A stretch of DNA of 64,000 nucleotides. It comes from UMGS1696 sp964634795 (GTDB lineage Bacteria; Bacillota; Clostridia; Oscillospirales; CAG-272). The stretch's first letter is position 1. Each line of letters starts with the position of its first letter. The notes under the pieces are model-generated. The model saw only the letters and a program-made list of their open reading frames with translations. It was not told the origin of the DNA and made no database searches. The position numbers and the translations under genes are program-made. Positions 45,208 through 53,449 of the stretch are shown one piece after another. Location of the stretch: NCBI GenBank assembly GCA_964634795.1, contig CAZWLL010000004.1:1-64000 (forward strand), written 5' to 3'.

Positions 45208-45474
45208 ATGAAAAAAGAGAAAAGCACAATCGAAACCTTAAAGGTTGTATTTATCATTGTCGGTGCTGTTGTAAGTCTTGCTGCTCTTGCTGCTGTTGTA
45301 TATACAATATTCAAAAAGTACTTCCAGGTAACATTTGAATGTGACGGCGACTGTGATGATTGCGGTGACGAATGCTTCGACGAATGCGAAAGCGATTATG
45401 AACCTATCTGCTGCTGCGATAACGAAGAAGAAACAGCAGAATCCGAAGAAACAGAAACATCCGACGAAGAATAA
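45208..45474 (+). CDS. Small membrane-anchored acidic Cys-rich protein
   Basis: The 88-residue protein has a short Lys/Glu-rich start, one membrane segment (about residues 10-31) and a tail with nine cysteines packed among Asp and Glu: CDGDCDDCGDECFDECESD, then ICCCDNEEE, ending in an acidic run. Cys and Asp density suggests metal binding, but no named family is recognised. AGGAGG lies 8 nt before the ATG, a strong site for so small a gene. A TATAAA box lies about 60 bp upstream. It ends before an intrinsic terminator, so it is probably transcribed alone. Confidence 0.75.
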   Translation: MKKEKSTIETLKVVFIIVGAVVSLAALAAVVYTIFKKYFQVTFECDGDCDDCGDECFDECESDYEPICCCDNEEETAESEETETSDEE

Positions 45475-45587
45475 TTCCCGAAAAAGAATTTCTTTATACC
45501 GCTGAATGGATTTAAATCTGTACTTTCCTAAAAGAATAATTCAGCAGTACAGCTTTGTCATTTGAATAGGTTTGAATTTTACGAATT

Positions 45588-45627
45588 GGCATGCTGCCGT
45601 GACTTGTCCTACGGCGGCATGCCTTTT
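45588..45627 (+). terminator. Terminator after the small Cys-rich protein gene
   Basis: Thirteen-base arms GGCATGCTGCCGT (45588-45600) and ACGGCGGCATGCC (45611-45623) with one mismatch, a 10-nt loop and four T. Confidence 0.8.
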
Positions 45628-45650
45628 CGATATTTTCACGAATTTACAGA

Positions 45651-45679
45651 TTGATTATATTAATCGGATTTGCTATAAT
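45651..45679 (+). promoter_or_regulatory. Promoter of the class B PBP gene
   Basis: TTGATT (45651-45656), a 17-bp spacer, TATAAT (45674-45679), 46 bp before the start codon. Confidence 0.78.
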
Positions 45680-45725
45680 ATAAATAAAAGAATTGAAGAA
45701 AAACGCTCGGTAAAATAATATAAAG

Positions 45726-47888
45726 ATGAAAAAAAACAATCTTTCCCGTATTATCGCAATAGGTGTGTTCTATCTTATTATAGTGCTTGTCTATGTCGGA
45801 CGTCTGCTGTACCTGCAGGTGTCGGGACAGGATTATTATACTATGTCCACGCCCGCCAAAACCTACACCCGATATGTCACGGTACAGGCACAGCGCGGTG
45901 AAATATTCGACAGGAACGGCAAAGCAATTGTAAAAAACAAATACACATACAGTCTGTCTCTGGATTATTCCACTGAGCCGAGTGAGGACAGTGAGCTCAA
46001 CGATATGATACTGTATGTGACATCACTCGCGCAAAAGCACGACTGCGAGGACAGTCTTACCACGCCGAGAGAGTCGATTGTCGTTTCAGTGAGAAGCGAC
46101 GGCCTCGATTTTTCGTATCCTGATGATTTTTTCGACACCGCGCGCGGAAAACGTCTTACAAAGCTTCTTGATGAGCTCGGAGTGGATGAGGATTCCGATG
46201 TGCAGAGCGATGCCGAGGCACTGCTGATATACTACGGCATTATGACGCGCGAGAAGGATGCGGAGACGAACGAGTATGTAACATACTATAATTATCCGTA
46301 CGAAACCGCCGCGTATCTGTTTTCGATAAGGCTTGACATGACGCTGTCCGACCACTCATATATACAGCCGTATACATTGGCCGAAGATGTTCCGCTTTCT
46401 TACATCAGTGCGATAGAAGAAAAATACAGCAGAGGCTTTGTGGTCTCGGTTGAGGCGTCAAGAGAATACATGTACCCGGGATACGCGTCGCATATACTCG
46501 GACAGATCGGCAAAATTCAGGATAATGTGGAATACTATACAGAACGCGGATACTCACTTGACGCGGTAGTAGGCTTGTCGGGGGTAGAGGCGGCATTCGA
46601 GGAATATCTCCGCGGACAGGACGGAACGATAACGATAACCGAGGATGAATACGGCAATACCATTTCAGCCGAGCTTACCGAGGAACCCGTAGCGGGTCAG
46701 GATGTGTGGCTTACGATAGATATGGAAATGCAGGTTATAGCCGAAAACGCCCTTGCGGAGAATATCTTTAAAATAAGAGAGGAGGCGACTAAGCCTCTCA
46801 CGGGTGAGGACGCATCCGCGGGAGCTATGACGGTGCTTGACGTTAAAAACGGAGAAATTCTCGCCATTGCGTCATACCCCACGTACAATCTTGCGACATA
46901 TTCGGAGGATTTCGCCGTGCTGTCGCAGGATGAGAACCGCCCATATCTGAATCGCGCGCTGAACGGTACGTATGCGCCCGGCTCAACATTTAAGGTCGGT
47001 GTTGCGGTAGCGGCTTTGACCGAGGGTGTAATTACTAAGGATACCATAATCGATGCGCAGGGTCAGTATATGTACTATGCGTCATCGGGATTTATGCCGC
47101 GATGCTGGATATACCTTCTCTCTGGTCAGGTTCACGGCAAAATCAATGTCGTAGAGGCTATTCAGGAGTCCTGCAACTATTTCTTCTATGATGTCGGCAG
47201 GCAGCTCACGATTCAGAAAATGAATGAGTACGGTAAATACTACGGACTCGGCGAACACACGGGCATTGAGCTTAACGAAAAAACAGGCATACTTGCGGGT
47301 CCCGATTACAGAAATGACAACGGACTTGCGGAATGGAGCCCCGGCGACACTTTGCAGGCGGCAATAGGTCAGTCGGACAACCTTTTCACTCCTCTTCAAA
47401 TTTCGTCGTATTTTGCGACTGTACTGAACAGCGGTACAAGATACGCATGCCATATTTTAAAAGAGGTGCATGACTATGCCACAGGCGAGGCGGTATACGA
47501 AAAGGAGCCCGAGGTACTCAGCAGCTTTGAGATAACCGATGAAATATTATCGGTTGTAAAAGAAGGAATGAAGGGAGTTATGGATAACGGCTCCGCGGCA
47601 TCCGTCTTCTCGGGATATGAAATATCCGTCGGAGGTAAAACAGGTACGGCACAGGTATACAGCGACAAATCCGACAACGGAGTTATGGCGGCGTTCGCAC
47701 CGTTTGAAAATCCCGAAATAGTTGTCACCTGCGTTATAGAGCAAGGTTCGGGAGGTACGGAGGCAGGCTACTCCGTGCGTGATGTTTTCGACTATTACTT
47801 TAAAATAGGCAAATGGGCGCCCGAGGAAGAGGAAACCGATGAGACCGATGAGTCCGATGATACGACGGATGAAATAAGCTATGAATAA
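45726..47888 (+). CDS. Class B penicillin-binding protein, transpeptidase (PBP2-like)
   Basis: The 720-residue protein has a short cytoplasmic start, one membrane segment (about residues 9-29), a PBP dimerisation/pedestal region beginning RGEIFDRNGKAIV, and a transpeptidase domain. S-x-x-K is APGSTFKVG, S-x-N is ESCNYFFYD and K-T-G is VGGKTGTAQVY, all intact. It cross-links peptidoglycan. The architecture resembles elongation-type PBP2 or the SpoVD/FtsI group; which one is unclear. There is no PASTA domain; the C-terminus is a Glu/Asp/Thr-rich tail. A good promoter precedes it and nth overlaps its end by 8 nt. Confidence 0.92.
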   Translation: MKKNNLSRIIAIGVFYLIIVLVYVGRLLYLQVSGQDYYTMSTPAKTYTRYVTVQAQRGEIFDRNGKAIVKNKYTYSLSLDYSTEPSEDSELNDMILYVTSLAQKHDCEDSLTTPRESIVVSVRSDGLDFSYPDDFFDTARGKRLTKLLDELGVDEDSDVQSDAEALLIYYGIMTREKDAETNEYVTYYNYPYETAAYLFSIRLDMTLSDHSYIQPYTLAEDVPLSYISAIEEKYSRGFVVSVEASREYMYPGYASHILGQIGKIQDNVEYYTERGYSLDAVVGLSGVEAAFEEYLRGQDGTITITEDEYGNTISAELTEEPVAGQDVWLTIDMEMQVIAENALAENIFKIREEATKPLTGEDASAGAMTVLDVKNGEILAIASYPTYNLATYSEDFAVLSQDENRPYLNRALNGTYAPGSTFKVGVAVAALTEGVITKDTIIDAQGQYMYYASSGFMPRCWIYLLSGQVHGKINVVEAIQESCNYFFYDVGRQLTIQKMNEYGKYYGLGEHTGIELNEKTGILAGPDYRNDNGLAEWSPGDTLQAAIGQSDNLFTPLQISSYFATVLNSGTRYACHILKEVHDYATGEAVYEKEPEVLSSFEITDEILSVVKEGMKGVMDNGSAASVFSGYEISVGGKTGTAQVYSDKSDNGVMAAFAPFENPEIVVTCVIEQGSGGTEAGYSVRDVFDYYFKIGKWAPEEEETDETDESDDTTDEISYE

Positions 47889-48525
47889 TAATGTAAGCGA
47901 AATAATTAAGGCACTTAAAGAACTGTATCCCGATGCTCTTTGCTCGCTGGAATACGGCAGTGACCCATGGAAGCTTCTTGTTGCGGCGAGACTTTCCGCT
48001 CAATGTACCGATGAGAGGGTTAATATAGTTTGCCGTCCGCTGTTTGAAAAATATCCCGATGTCGAAAGCATGGCGCAGGCTGATATAGAGGATGTCGAGA
48101 AAATAATTAAGCCGTGCGGACTATACCATACCAAGGCGGAGAGCATAGTAAAAGCGGCGAAGATTATCGAAAATGAGCACGGCGGAATCGTGCCCGACAC
48201 AATGGATGGATTGCTGTCGCTGCCCGGGGTCGGCAGAAAAATAGCGAATCTTGTTCTGGGAGATATATACGGCATTCCGGGAATAGTCGCGGATACCCAC
48301 TGCATCAGAATCAACGGAAGGCTCGGATTTTACCCGACAGCCGTAAAGGATGCTGTGAAGGCGGAAAAAGTGCTGTCGGCTGTAATTCCTCCCGAGGAGC
48401 AGACGGCATACTGTCACAGAATGGTAATGTTCGGCAGGGAATACTGTACGGCGAGAAGCCCGAGGTGCAATGTATGTCCGATAGGCATGTATTGCCCGAG
48501 CCATACCGATTCAAATGAAAGATAA
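47881..48525 (+). CDS. nth: Endonuclease III
   Basis: The 214-residue DNA glycosylase/AP lyase removes oxidised pyrimidines. LLSLPGVGRKIANLVLG is the helix-hairpin-helix with the catalytic lysine, VADTHCIRINGRLG carries the catalytic Asp, and the C-terminal C-x6-C-x2-C-x5-C cluster (CTARSPRCNVCPIGMYC) binds 4Fe-4S. LLVAARLSAQCTDERVN replaces the usual LSAQTTD: Cys in place of the first Thr. The start lies inside the end of the PBP gene, so the two are coupled. Confidence 0.96.
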   Translation: MNNNVSEIIKALKELYPDALCSLEYGSDPWKLLVAARLSAQCTDERVNIVCRPLFEKYPDVESMAQADIEDVEKIIKPCGLYHTKAESIVKAAKIIENEHGGIVPDTMDGLLSLPGVGRKIANLVLGDIYGIPGIVADTHCIRINGRLGFYPTAVKDAVKAEKVLSAVIPPEEQTAYCHRMVMFGREYCTARSPRCNVCPIGMYCPSHTDSNER

Positions 48526-48556
48526 TTATAATAAAGAATAAAGCACGAGTGATTTT

Positions 48557-49771
48557 ATGGGGAAAATATATTTGCCTCCGCAGGTCGGCTATGTTATTAA
48601 AAAGCTGGAGAATGCGGGATATGAGGCATACGCGGTCGGCGGCTGTGTCAGAGATCATCTGATGGGACGGCAGCCGGGAGACTACGACGTGACAACATCG
48701 GCAACGCCTGACGAAATGCTGAAGGTGTTCTCCGGTGACCGCGTTATCGAAACGGGACTTAAGCACGGTACTCTGACCGTTCTGCGTGAAGGAATGCCGA
48801 TTGAAACCACGACATATCGTATTGACGGTTCATACGCCGATGGACGGCATCCCGACAAGGTGACGTTTACACCCGAGCTTCGCCTCGATTTGTGCAGGCG
48901 TGATTTTACCGTCAACGCGATGGCATATTCCGAAAACAAAGGAATTATAGATTTATTCGGCGGAAAAGAAGATTTGGAAAACCGGATTATCCGCTGTGTA
49001 GGCTCGGCTGACGAGAGATTCAACGAGGACGGACTCAGAATACTGCGTGCCATGCGGTTTGCGTCTGTACTGGATTTCGAACTTGACGGCGAATGCGAGG
49101 ATTCGGTACGCCGCTTGAGACACCTGCTCGGCAGGATATCGCGTGAGCGAATATACACGGAAATGACGAAGCTGCTGTCGGGAAAGGGTGCGGGACGGAT
49201 TCTCGCGTCGTTCCCTGAGGTAATATCGTTTATTTTTCCGAGTCTGACACGGGAAATGATAATTCATGCGTCAGAGGTTATCGGAAATTGTCCTTTTGAC
49301 ACGGAAATGCGGTATGCGGTATTGTTTTCCGAGCTCAGTGAGGGTGATGCGGCTCGCATGATCGACTCGCTGAAGCCGTCGAGAGCCGAAAAGGGTGCCG
49401 TTATGCGTTATCACAGATACAAGGACAGCTGCGATTACCTGGCGGGTGAATATGAGATGTGCAGTCTTATATCGAAGACCGACGATGATTTTATTTTGTC
49501 CCTTGCGCGAATGCAGGCAGGGTGCGGAAAGATAACAAGCGGTGAATATTTATCCGCCGAGAAAATCTATGATGCGATAAAAAAGCGGTGTGCTCCGAGG
49601 CATTTATCGGATCTTGCCGTGGACGGAAGAAAGCTGATTGAGCTCGGCTACAGCGGAGCGGACATCGGGCAGGAGCTCACGTTGCTGCTTGACGGTGTCA
49701 TGCGCGGAGAAATTCAAAACACCGAAAACGAACTGATAAAAAAGGCAGAGAACGACTTAAAATTAAAATGA
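48557..49771 (+). CDS. cca: CCA tRNA nucleotidyltransferase
   Basis: The 404-residue enzyme adds or repairs the 3' CCA of tRNA. The class II nucleotidyltransferase head has AVGGCVRDHLMGRQPGDYDVTTSA, with the D-x-D metal motif at residues of about 40-42, RDFTVNAMAY and a neck segment RFNEDGLRILRAMRFAS. The rest is the helical body, with no visible HD phosphohydrolase motif. The start ATG 48557 has only a weak ribosome site 31 bp after nth. Its stop overlaps the next gene (ATGA). Confidence 0.94.
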   Translation: MGKIYLPPQVGYVIKKLENAGYEAYAVGGCVRDHLMGRQPGDYDVTTSATPDEMLKVFSGDRVIETGLKHGTLTVLREGMPIETTTYRIDGSYADGRHPDKVTFTPELRLDLCRRDFTVNAMAYSENKGIIDLFGGKEDLENRIIRCVGSADERFNEDGLRILRAMRFASVLDFELDGECEDSVRRLRHLLGRISRERIYTEMTKLLSGKGAGRILASFPEVISFIFPSLTREMIIHASEVIGNCPFDTEMRYAVLFSELSEGDAARMIDSLKPSRAEKGAVMRYHRYKDSCDYLAGEYEMCSLISKTDDDFILSLARMQAGCGKITSGEYLSAEKIYDAIKKRCAPRHLSDLAVDGRKLIELGYSGADIGQELTLLLDGVMRGEIQNTENELIKKAENDLKLK

Positions 49772-49998
49772 ACACATACGAAACAAACAAGGATACGGAA
49801 AAAAAAGCGGAACGGAGAAAAGCTCCGCACGGATGTGATACATGCGTGTATTACGATATAATCGACGATGACGGAACCTGGGGCTGTGTGGTAGACATTG
49901 ATGAGGATGACGCGTACAGAGAACGCGAGGACAGAAGAGCTGCGTGTCCGTATTACAAATTCTACGATGAATACAAATCCGTTCAGAAACAAAACTGA
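49768..49998 (+). CDS. DUF6472-like small Cys protein
   Basis: The 76-residue protein carries CDTCVYYDIIDDDGTWGCVVDIDEDDAYR and CPYYKFYDEYKSV: two C-x-x-C-like halves, four cysteines in all, and many acidic residues, as in the DUF6472 family of Clostridia. A metal (zinc or iron) site is plausible but unproven. The ATG overlaps the cca stop by 4 nt, so it is co-translated with cca; the family has no known function. Confidence 0.75.
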   Translation: MNTYETNKDTEKKAERRKAPHGCDTCVYYDIIDDDGTWGCVVDIDEDDAYREREDRRAACPYYKFYDEYKSVQKQN

Positions 49999-50018
49999 TA
50001 TGTAAAGGGAGAAAAAAC

Positions 50019-50996
50019 ATGAAAGCTGCGGTTCCGATAGTTTTGCCGAATGTAAACGAGAGGCGTCATGTGCACATAATAAACCCTACCGCGGGAGGAA
50101 GAAAATTTTACTCTGCGGCAGTCAATGCGATTGACAAAATCGGCGAGGAAAAAATAGAGAGCACATCGGGAGAGCATTTGCGCTCACTTGTAGCCGAGAC
50201 TTTGCGGAAGGATCCGTATGCGCATGTCACGGTATACGGCGGAGACGGAAGCGTATATTATGCCGTAAACGGAATTATGGATTCGGGAAGTGCGGCTACG
50301 GCGTCCTTTTCGGTAATCCCGTGCGGCAGCGGCAACGATTTCTCAAGCTTTGCGAACGACGGAGCGGGCTTTAAAAAAGGCGAGCTGAACAGAATTGATT
50401 TGATTTCGGTAACAAGGGACGGCAGGCGAGATTATTTCGCCAACATGATGAACATCGGCTTTGACTGTGCCGTGGTAAAGGAAACATATACGCTGAAGAA
50501 AAAGCCTTTTTTGAAAGGTTCGACGGCATATATAGCGGGAGTGCTTAAGGTTTTGGCTGTAAAGAAAACGACGCCCGCGAAAATAAAGCTGAGCGGTTGT
50601 GTATCGCTTGATTCCGGAAAAGCGGTGGGAGACATTGAGGTGGAAAAGGATATCCTTCTTACGGCGTGTGCCAACGGCAGGTATTGCGGAGGCGGTTTCA
50701 ACGCGGCGTCCCAGGCGAGCCTTAACGACAGGCTCATGGATGTTCTTATAGTGAATGACATATCGCGCGCGAAATTTATTTCGATGATAGGAAACTATAA
50801 AAAGGGTGACTACATAACCTCCGACGGAAAGCTGCTGAAGAGCTACGAGGGAGTTATTGACTACTGTAAATGCGAAAAGATGGAAATAACCGGGCCGGAG
50901 TTAATTTGCCTTGACGGTGAGGTAATGGAGACGGGCAGAGAAGAGCGTATCATATCCGAGGTATGTCCGGGAGCCGTATGGTTTGCGGCTGTATAA
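50019..50996 (+). CDS. Diacylglycerol kinase-type lipid kinase (YegS/BmrU family)
   Basis: The 325-residue protein has the diacylglycerol kinase catalytic fold: HIINPTAGGRKF near the start, then VTVYGGDGSVYYAVNGI with the G-G-D-G nucleotide motif, and VIPCGSGNDFSSFA, the P-x-G-x-x-N-D-F signature. The C-terminal domain has FANMMNIGFDCAVV and LTACANGRYCGGGFNAA and ends with a CLDGEVME segment, as in YegS and BmrU. It probably phosphorylates a membrane lipid such as diacylglycerol, though sphingolipid-like substrates are possible. GGGAG lies before the ATG. It continues the nth-cca run. Confidence 0.92.
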   Translation: MKAAVPIVLPNVNERRHVHIINPTAGGRKFYSAAVNAIDKIGEEKIESTSGEHLRSLVAETLRKDPYAHVTVYGGDGSVYYAVNGIMDSGSAATASFSVIPCGSGNDFSSFANDGAGFKKGELNRIDLISVTRDGRRDYFANMMNIGFDCAVVKETYTLKKKPFLKGSTAYIAGVLKVLAVKKTTPAKIKLSGCVSLDSGKAVGDIEVEKDILLTACANGRYCGGGFNAASQASLNDRLMDVLIVNDISRAKFISMIGNYKKGDYITSDGKLLKSYEGVIDYCKCEKMEITGPELICLDGEVMETGREERIISEVCPGAVWFAAV

Positions 50997-51018
50997 TTAC
51001 GATTAGCAGGTGATTCAC

Positions 51019-51320
51019 ATGGAAAAGAAGAGATTTACTAAAATAGACGAAAGCTTTGTATGCTTAAACTGCGGAAAAAAGGTAGAGCCGCTCGGCTACA
51101 CGTGCCGAAATCACTGCCCGTCATGTCTTGCGTCCTTGCACCTGGATATAAATCCGGGCGACAGGGCTGCGGAATGCGGCGGAATAATGGATGCGGTGAG
51201 GGCTGAGCCCGACCCGAGAAAGGGATATGTAATCACGCACAAGTGCCGCAAATGCGGTGCGATAAGGCGGAACAAGGCAGCCGCGGACGATGACATCGAC
51301 AAAATAATAAAACTGACATC
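51019..51320 (+). CDS. RNHCP domain protein, 3' end lost in the gap
   Basis: About 100 residues are visible. The protein starts MEKKRFTKIDESFVCLNCGKKVEPLG and contains CRNHCPSCLASLHLDINPGDRAAECGG and HKCRKCGAIRRNKAAADDDIDKIIKL, matching the RNHCP family, named for its R-N-H-C-P motif, with three zinc-ribbon-like C-x-x-C pairs. Family proteins end within a few residues of the IIKL segment, so only the stop and a few codons are likely missing. ATG 51019 was chosen over GTG 51010 because AGGTGA then serves as the ribosome site. Function unknown; a role with RNA is suggested by the zinc ribbons only. Confidence 0.85.
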
Positions 51321-51420
51321 NNNNNNNNNNNNNNNNNNNNNNNNNNNNNNNNNNNNNNNNNNNNNNNNNNNNNNNNNNNNNNNNNNNNNNNNNNNNNNNN
51401 NNNNNNNNNNNNNNNNNNNN
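51321..51420. other. Assembly gap (100 N) at the 3' end of the RNHCP gene
   Basis: Unlike the other five gaps, no duplicated sequence is visible across it. It still falls at a gene's stop codon, so an unresolved gene-end repeat array is possible. True length unknown. Confidence 0.85.
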
Positions 51421-51441
51421 TTAGCGGAAGCGAAAAAATTA

Positions 51442-51477
51442 AAGAACCTCGAAAGTGTCCTTACTTTCGAGGTTCTT
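51442..51477. terminator. Terminator between the RNHCP and GNAT genes
   Basis: Fifteen-base arms AAGAACCTCGAAAGT (51442-51456) and ACTTTCGAGGTTCTT (51463-51477), 6-nt loop; T-rich on the minus strand, suiting the GNAT gene. Confidence 0.85.
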
Positions 51478-51481
51478 CTGC

Positions 51482-51958
51482 TTACAGAATTTTCTCCATT
51501 CCTATTTTTTGCACCTTAAGTCCGAGCTTTTCGTAAAAGCCGAGGGCTTTTTTATTGTCCGCCCACACATTCAGCGTTACGTTATAGCATCCGCTCTTTT
51601 TTGCGTAATCGAGGACGTATTCGTACAGCTTTGAGCCGATATGTTCGCCTCTGCGGTTTTCATCTACACAAAGGTCATCTATATAGAGTGTTTTGATGTT
51701 TGTCATGCTGCTGTCATCATCGAATTGTTTAAAGATGCAAAAGGCGTATCCGACCAGATTACCGTCAAGCACTGCGGCAAACACGGGACGGCTGTCGTCG
51801 TGCAGTATTTCGCCGAGCTCCGCATCGTTATATTTCTTTTTTCCTACTTTGAACAGGTCGGGACGCACATCGCTGTGCACCTTATGCACTTCATAAAGCA
51901 GTTTATCGATAGAGGGAATATCGTTCTCCGACGCGCGTCTTATTATAATTTCACTCAT
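51482..51958 (-). CDS. GNAT family N-acetyltransferase
   Basis: The 158-residue protein has a GNAT fold: IIIRRASENDIPSIDKLL at the start, IDDLCVDENRRGEHIGSKLYEYVLDYAK as motif A with the acetyl-CoA loop R-R-G-E-H-I-G, and VWADNKKALGFYEKLGLK as motif B. The substrate cannot be told. The start at 51958 is supported by AGGAG; the frame is open to 51994 without a ribosome site. It is a single-gene transcript. Confidence 0.9.
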   Translation of the reverse strand: MSEIIIRRASENDIPSIDKLLYEVHKVHSDVRPDLFKVGKKKYNDAELGEILHDDSRPVFAAVLDGNLVGYAFCIFKQFDDDSSMTNIKTLYIDDLCVDENRRGEHIGSKLYEYVLDYAKKSGCYNVTLNVWADNKKALGFYEKLGLKVQKIGMEKIL

Positions 51959-51984
51959 AGCATTCTCCTTAAAAACATGTATTA

Positions 51985-52013
51985 ATGATAGCACAGCGAA
52001 AATTAAAATTCAA
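51985..52013 (-). promoter_or_regulatory. Promoter of the GNAT gene
   Basis: Read on the minus strand: TTGAAT (52008-52013), a 17-bp spacer, TATCAT (51985-51990). Confidence 0.65.
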
Positions 52014-52021
52014 GTACACTA

Positions 52022-52050
52022 TTGCATTTATGTGTAAATTGGTGTATAGT
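52022..52050 (+). promoter_or_regulatory. Promoter of the alpha-L-fucosidase gene
   Basis: TTGCAT (52022-52027), a 17-bp spacer, TATAGT (52045-52050), 9 bp from the divergent GNAT promoter. Confidence 0.7.
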
Positions 52051-52087
52051 TAAGGTAACCAAAAAACGAAAGGATGGACAGAAAAAA

Positions 52088-53380
52088 ATGTCTTATATCG
52101 CGAAACCTACACGTGAGCAGCTTGCCTGGTACGATATGGAGCTGGGAGTTATCATCCATTACTGCATGGAAATATACGATCCCTCCTTCACTGGCTATAA
52201 AACCGCCGCTGTTCGCGAAAGACTTGCCCCGAGCAAAATAAACCCGACAAAGCTCGATGCCGAACAATGGGTTCGTTCCGCATATGAGCTCGGCGCAAAA
52301 TACGCCGTACTCGTAGCGAACCACTGCACGGGCTTCTCACTTTGGCAGACAAAGGAGAACGATTACTGCACAAGCTCCCTGAAATGGAAGGACGGAAAGG
52401 GAGACATATGCCGTGATTTTATCGAAGCCTGCAAGAAATACGGACTTAAGCCCGGTCTTTACTACAGCTGCGGCTGCAACGGCTACTATGACATCGATGA
52501 CTCGAAAAAGATGGATTATCACTCCGAAAAATATCAGGATTATGTTCGCCATGTAGAGGCTCAGGTAAAGGAGCTTTGGACGGAATACGGCGAGCTGTTT
52601 GAGATTTGGTTTGACGGCGGTGTTATCTCTCCCAAGGACGGCGGACCGGATCTTGTTCCGCTTCTCGAAAAATATCAGCCGCATGCCATTTGCTTCCAGG
52701 GCCCGAAGGATTACAGCCACAACATTCGCTGGGTAGGAAACGAGGACGGACTCGCACCCGAGAACTGCTGGTCAACGACAAATGCGGGAGACGTAAACTA
52801 CGACGGTACTGTTTCTCATGAGGAGGCCGGCATAGGAGCTCCCGACGGAATACATTATTGGCCTGCGGAGACGGATATGCCGAACAGAAACCACCAGGCA
52901 TTCGGAGGCGGCTGGGGATGGAAAGCAGGAGAAGAAGACAAGGTATTCACGCCCGAATATCTGCTTGACTGCTACATTCGTTCGGTCGGAAGAAACTCGA
53001 ATCTTCTTCTCGGAATGGCTATATCCACCGACGGAGACTTCCAGGACGAGCAGCAGTTCCGTGATTTCGGCAAGCTCATTGTCGACACCTTCGGTACACC
53101 TCTTGCGATAAGCGAAAATGTATCGGGAGATATCACGCTTACACCTCCCGCGGGAAAGAAGGCAAAGTATCTTGTAATCCGCGAGGACATTACCGACGGT
53201 CAGCACATACGCGACTTTACGGTATCCGCAGGCGGAAAACAGATATACGAAAGCCAGTGCGTAGGACACAAGAGAATCGTTCCTCTTGAAAAATACGGCT
53301 ACAACGGAACGGATGCGGTAACCTTCAGTGTTAAGGAATGCGTTGACGGATATAAGCTGCGCGATGTGGCGCTGTATTGA
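52088..53380 (+). CDS. Alpha-L-fucosidase, GH29 family, cytoplasmic form
   Basis: The 430-residue protein matches GH29: WYDMELGVIIHYCMEIY at the start, DAEQWVRSAYELGAKYAVLVANHCTGFSLWQT, GLKPGLYYSCGC, and EIWFDGGV with the catalytic nucleophile Asp. A small beta-sandwich of about 90 residues follows at the C-terminus. No signal peptide is present, so it acts inside the cell on imported fucosylated sugars. The start ATG 52088 is about 14 nt after AAAGGA, a longish spacing. No transporter or fucose-catabolism gene adjoins it. Just after its stop, AAACCGAATAATC resembles the core of the gene-end repeats. Confidence 0.92.
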   Translation: MSYIAKPTREQLAWYDMELGVIIHYCMEIYDPSFTGYKTAAVRERLAPSKINPTKLDAEQWVRSAYELGAKYAVLVANHCTGFSLWQTKENDYCTSSLKWKDGKGDICRDFIEACKKYGLKPGLYYSCGCNGYYDIDDSKKMDYHSEKYQDYVRHVEAQVKELWTEYGELFEIWFDGGVISPKDGGPDLVPLLEKYQPHAICFQGPKDYSHNIRWVGNEDGLAPENCWSTTNAGDVNYDGTVSHEEAGIGAPDGIHYWPAETDMPNRNHQAFGGGWGWKAGEEDKVFTPEYLLDCYIRSVGRNSNLLLGMAISTDGDFQDEQQFRDFGKLIVDTFGTPLAISENVSGDITLTPPAGKKAKYLVIREDITDGQHIRDFTVSAGGKQIYESQCVGHKRIVPLEKYGYNGTDAVTFSVKECVDGYKLRDVALY

Positions 53381-53383
53381 TTC

Positions 53384-53400
53384 GTAAACCGAATAATCTA
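53384..53400 (+). repeat. Possible single copy of the gene-end core after the fucosidase gene
   Basis: GTAAACCGAATAATCTAA lies a few bases after the stop codon. ACCGAATAAT matches the inner motif of repeat G and the pair at 30505-30565. It is short, not tandem, and may be chance. Confidence 0.35.
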
Positions 53401-53440
53401 AACTGAAAAAAGGGACTTTGAAAAGTCCCTTTTTTCAGTT
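53401..53440. terminator. Bidirectional terminator between fucosidase and MATE genes
   Basis: Eighteen-base perfect arms at 53401-53418 and 53423-53440 with loop TGAA; A- and T-runs on either side suit both convergent genes. Confidence 0.9.
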
Positions 53441-53449
53441 ATATCACTT

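Noticed and set aside
48682..49158. Antisense frames opposite cca and nth
   Set aside because: No start signals; the sense-strand proteins have complete motifs.
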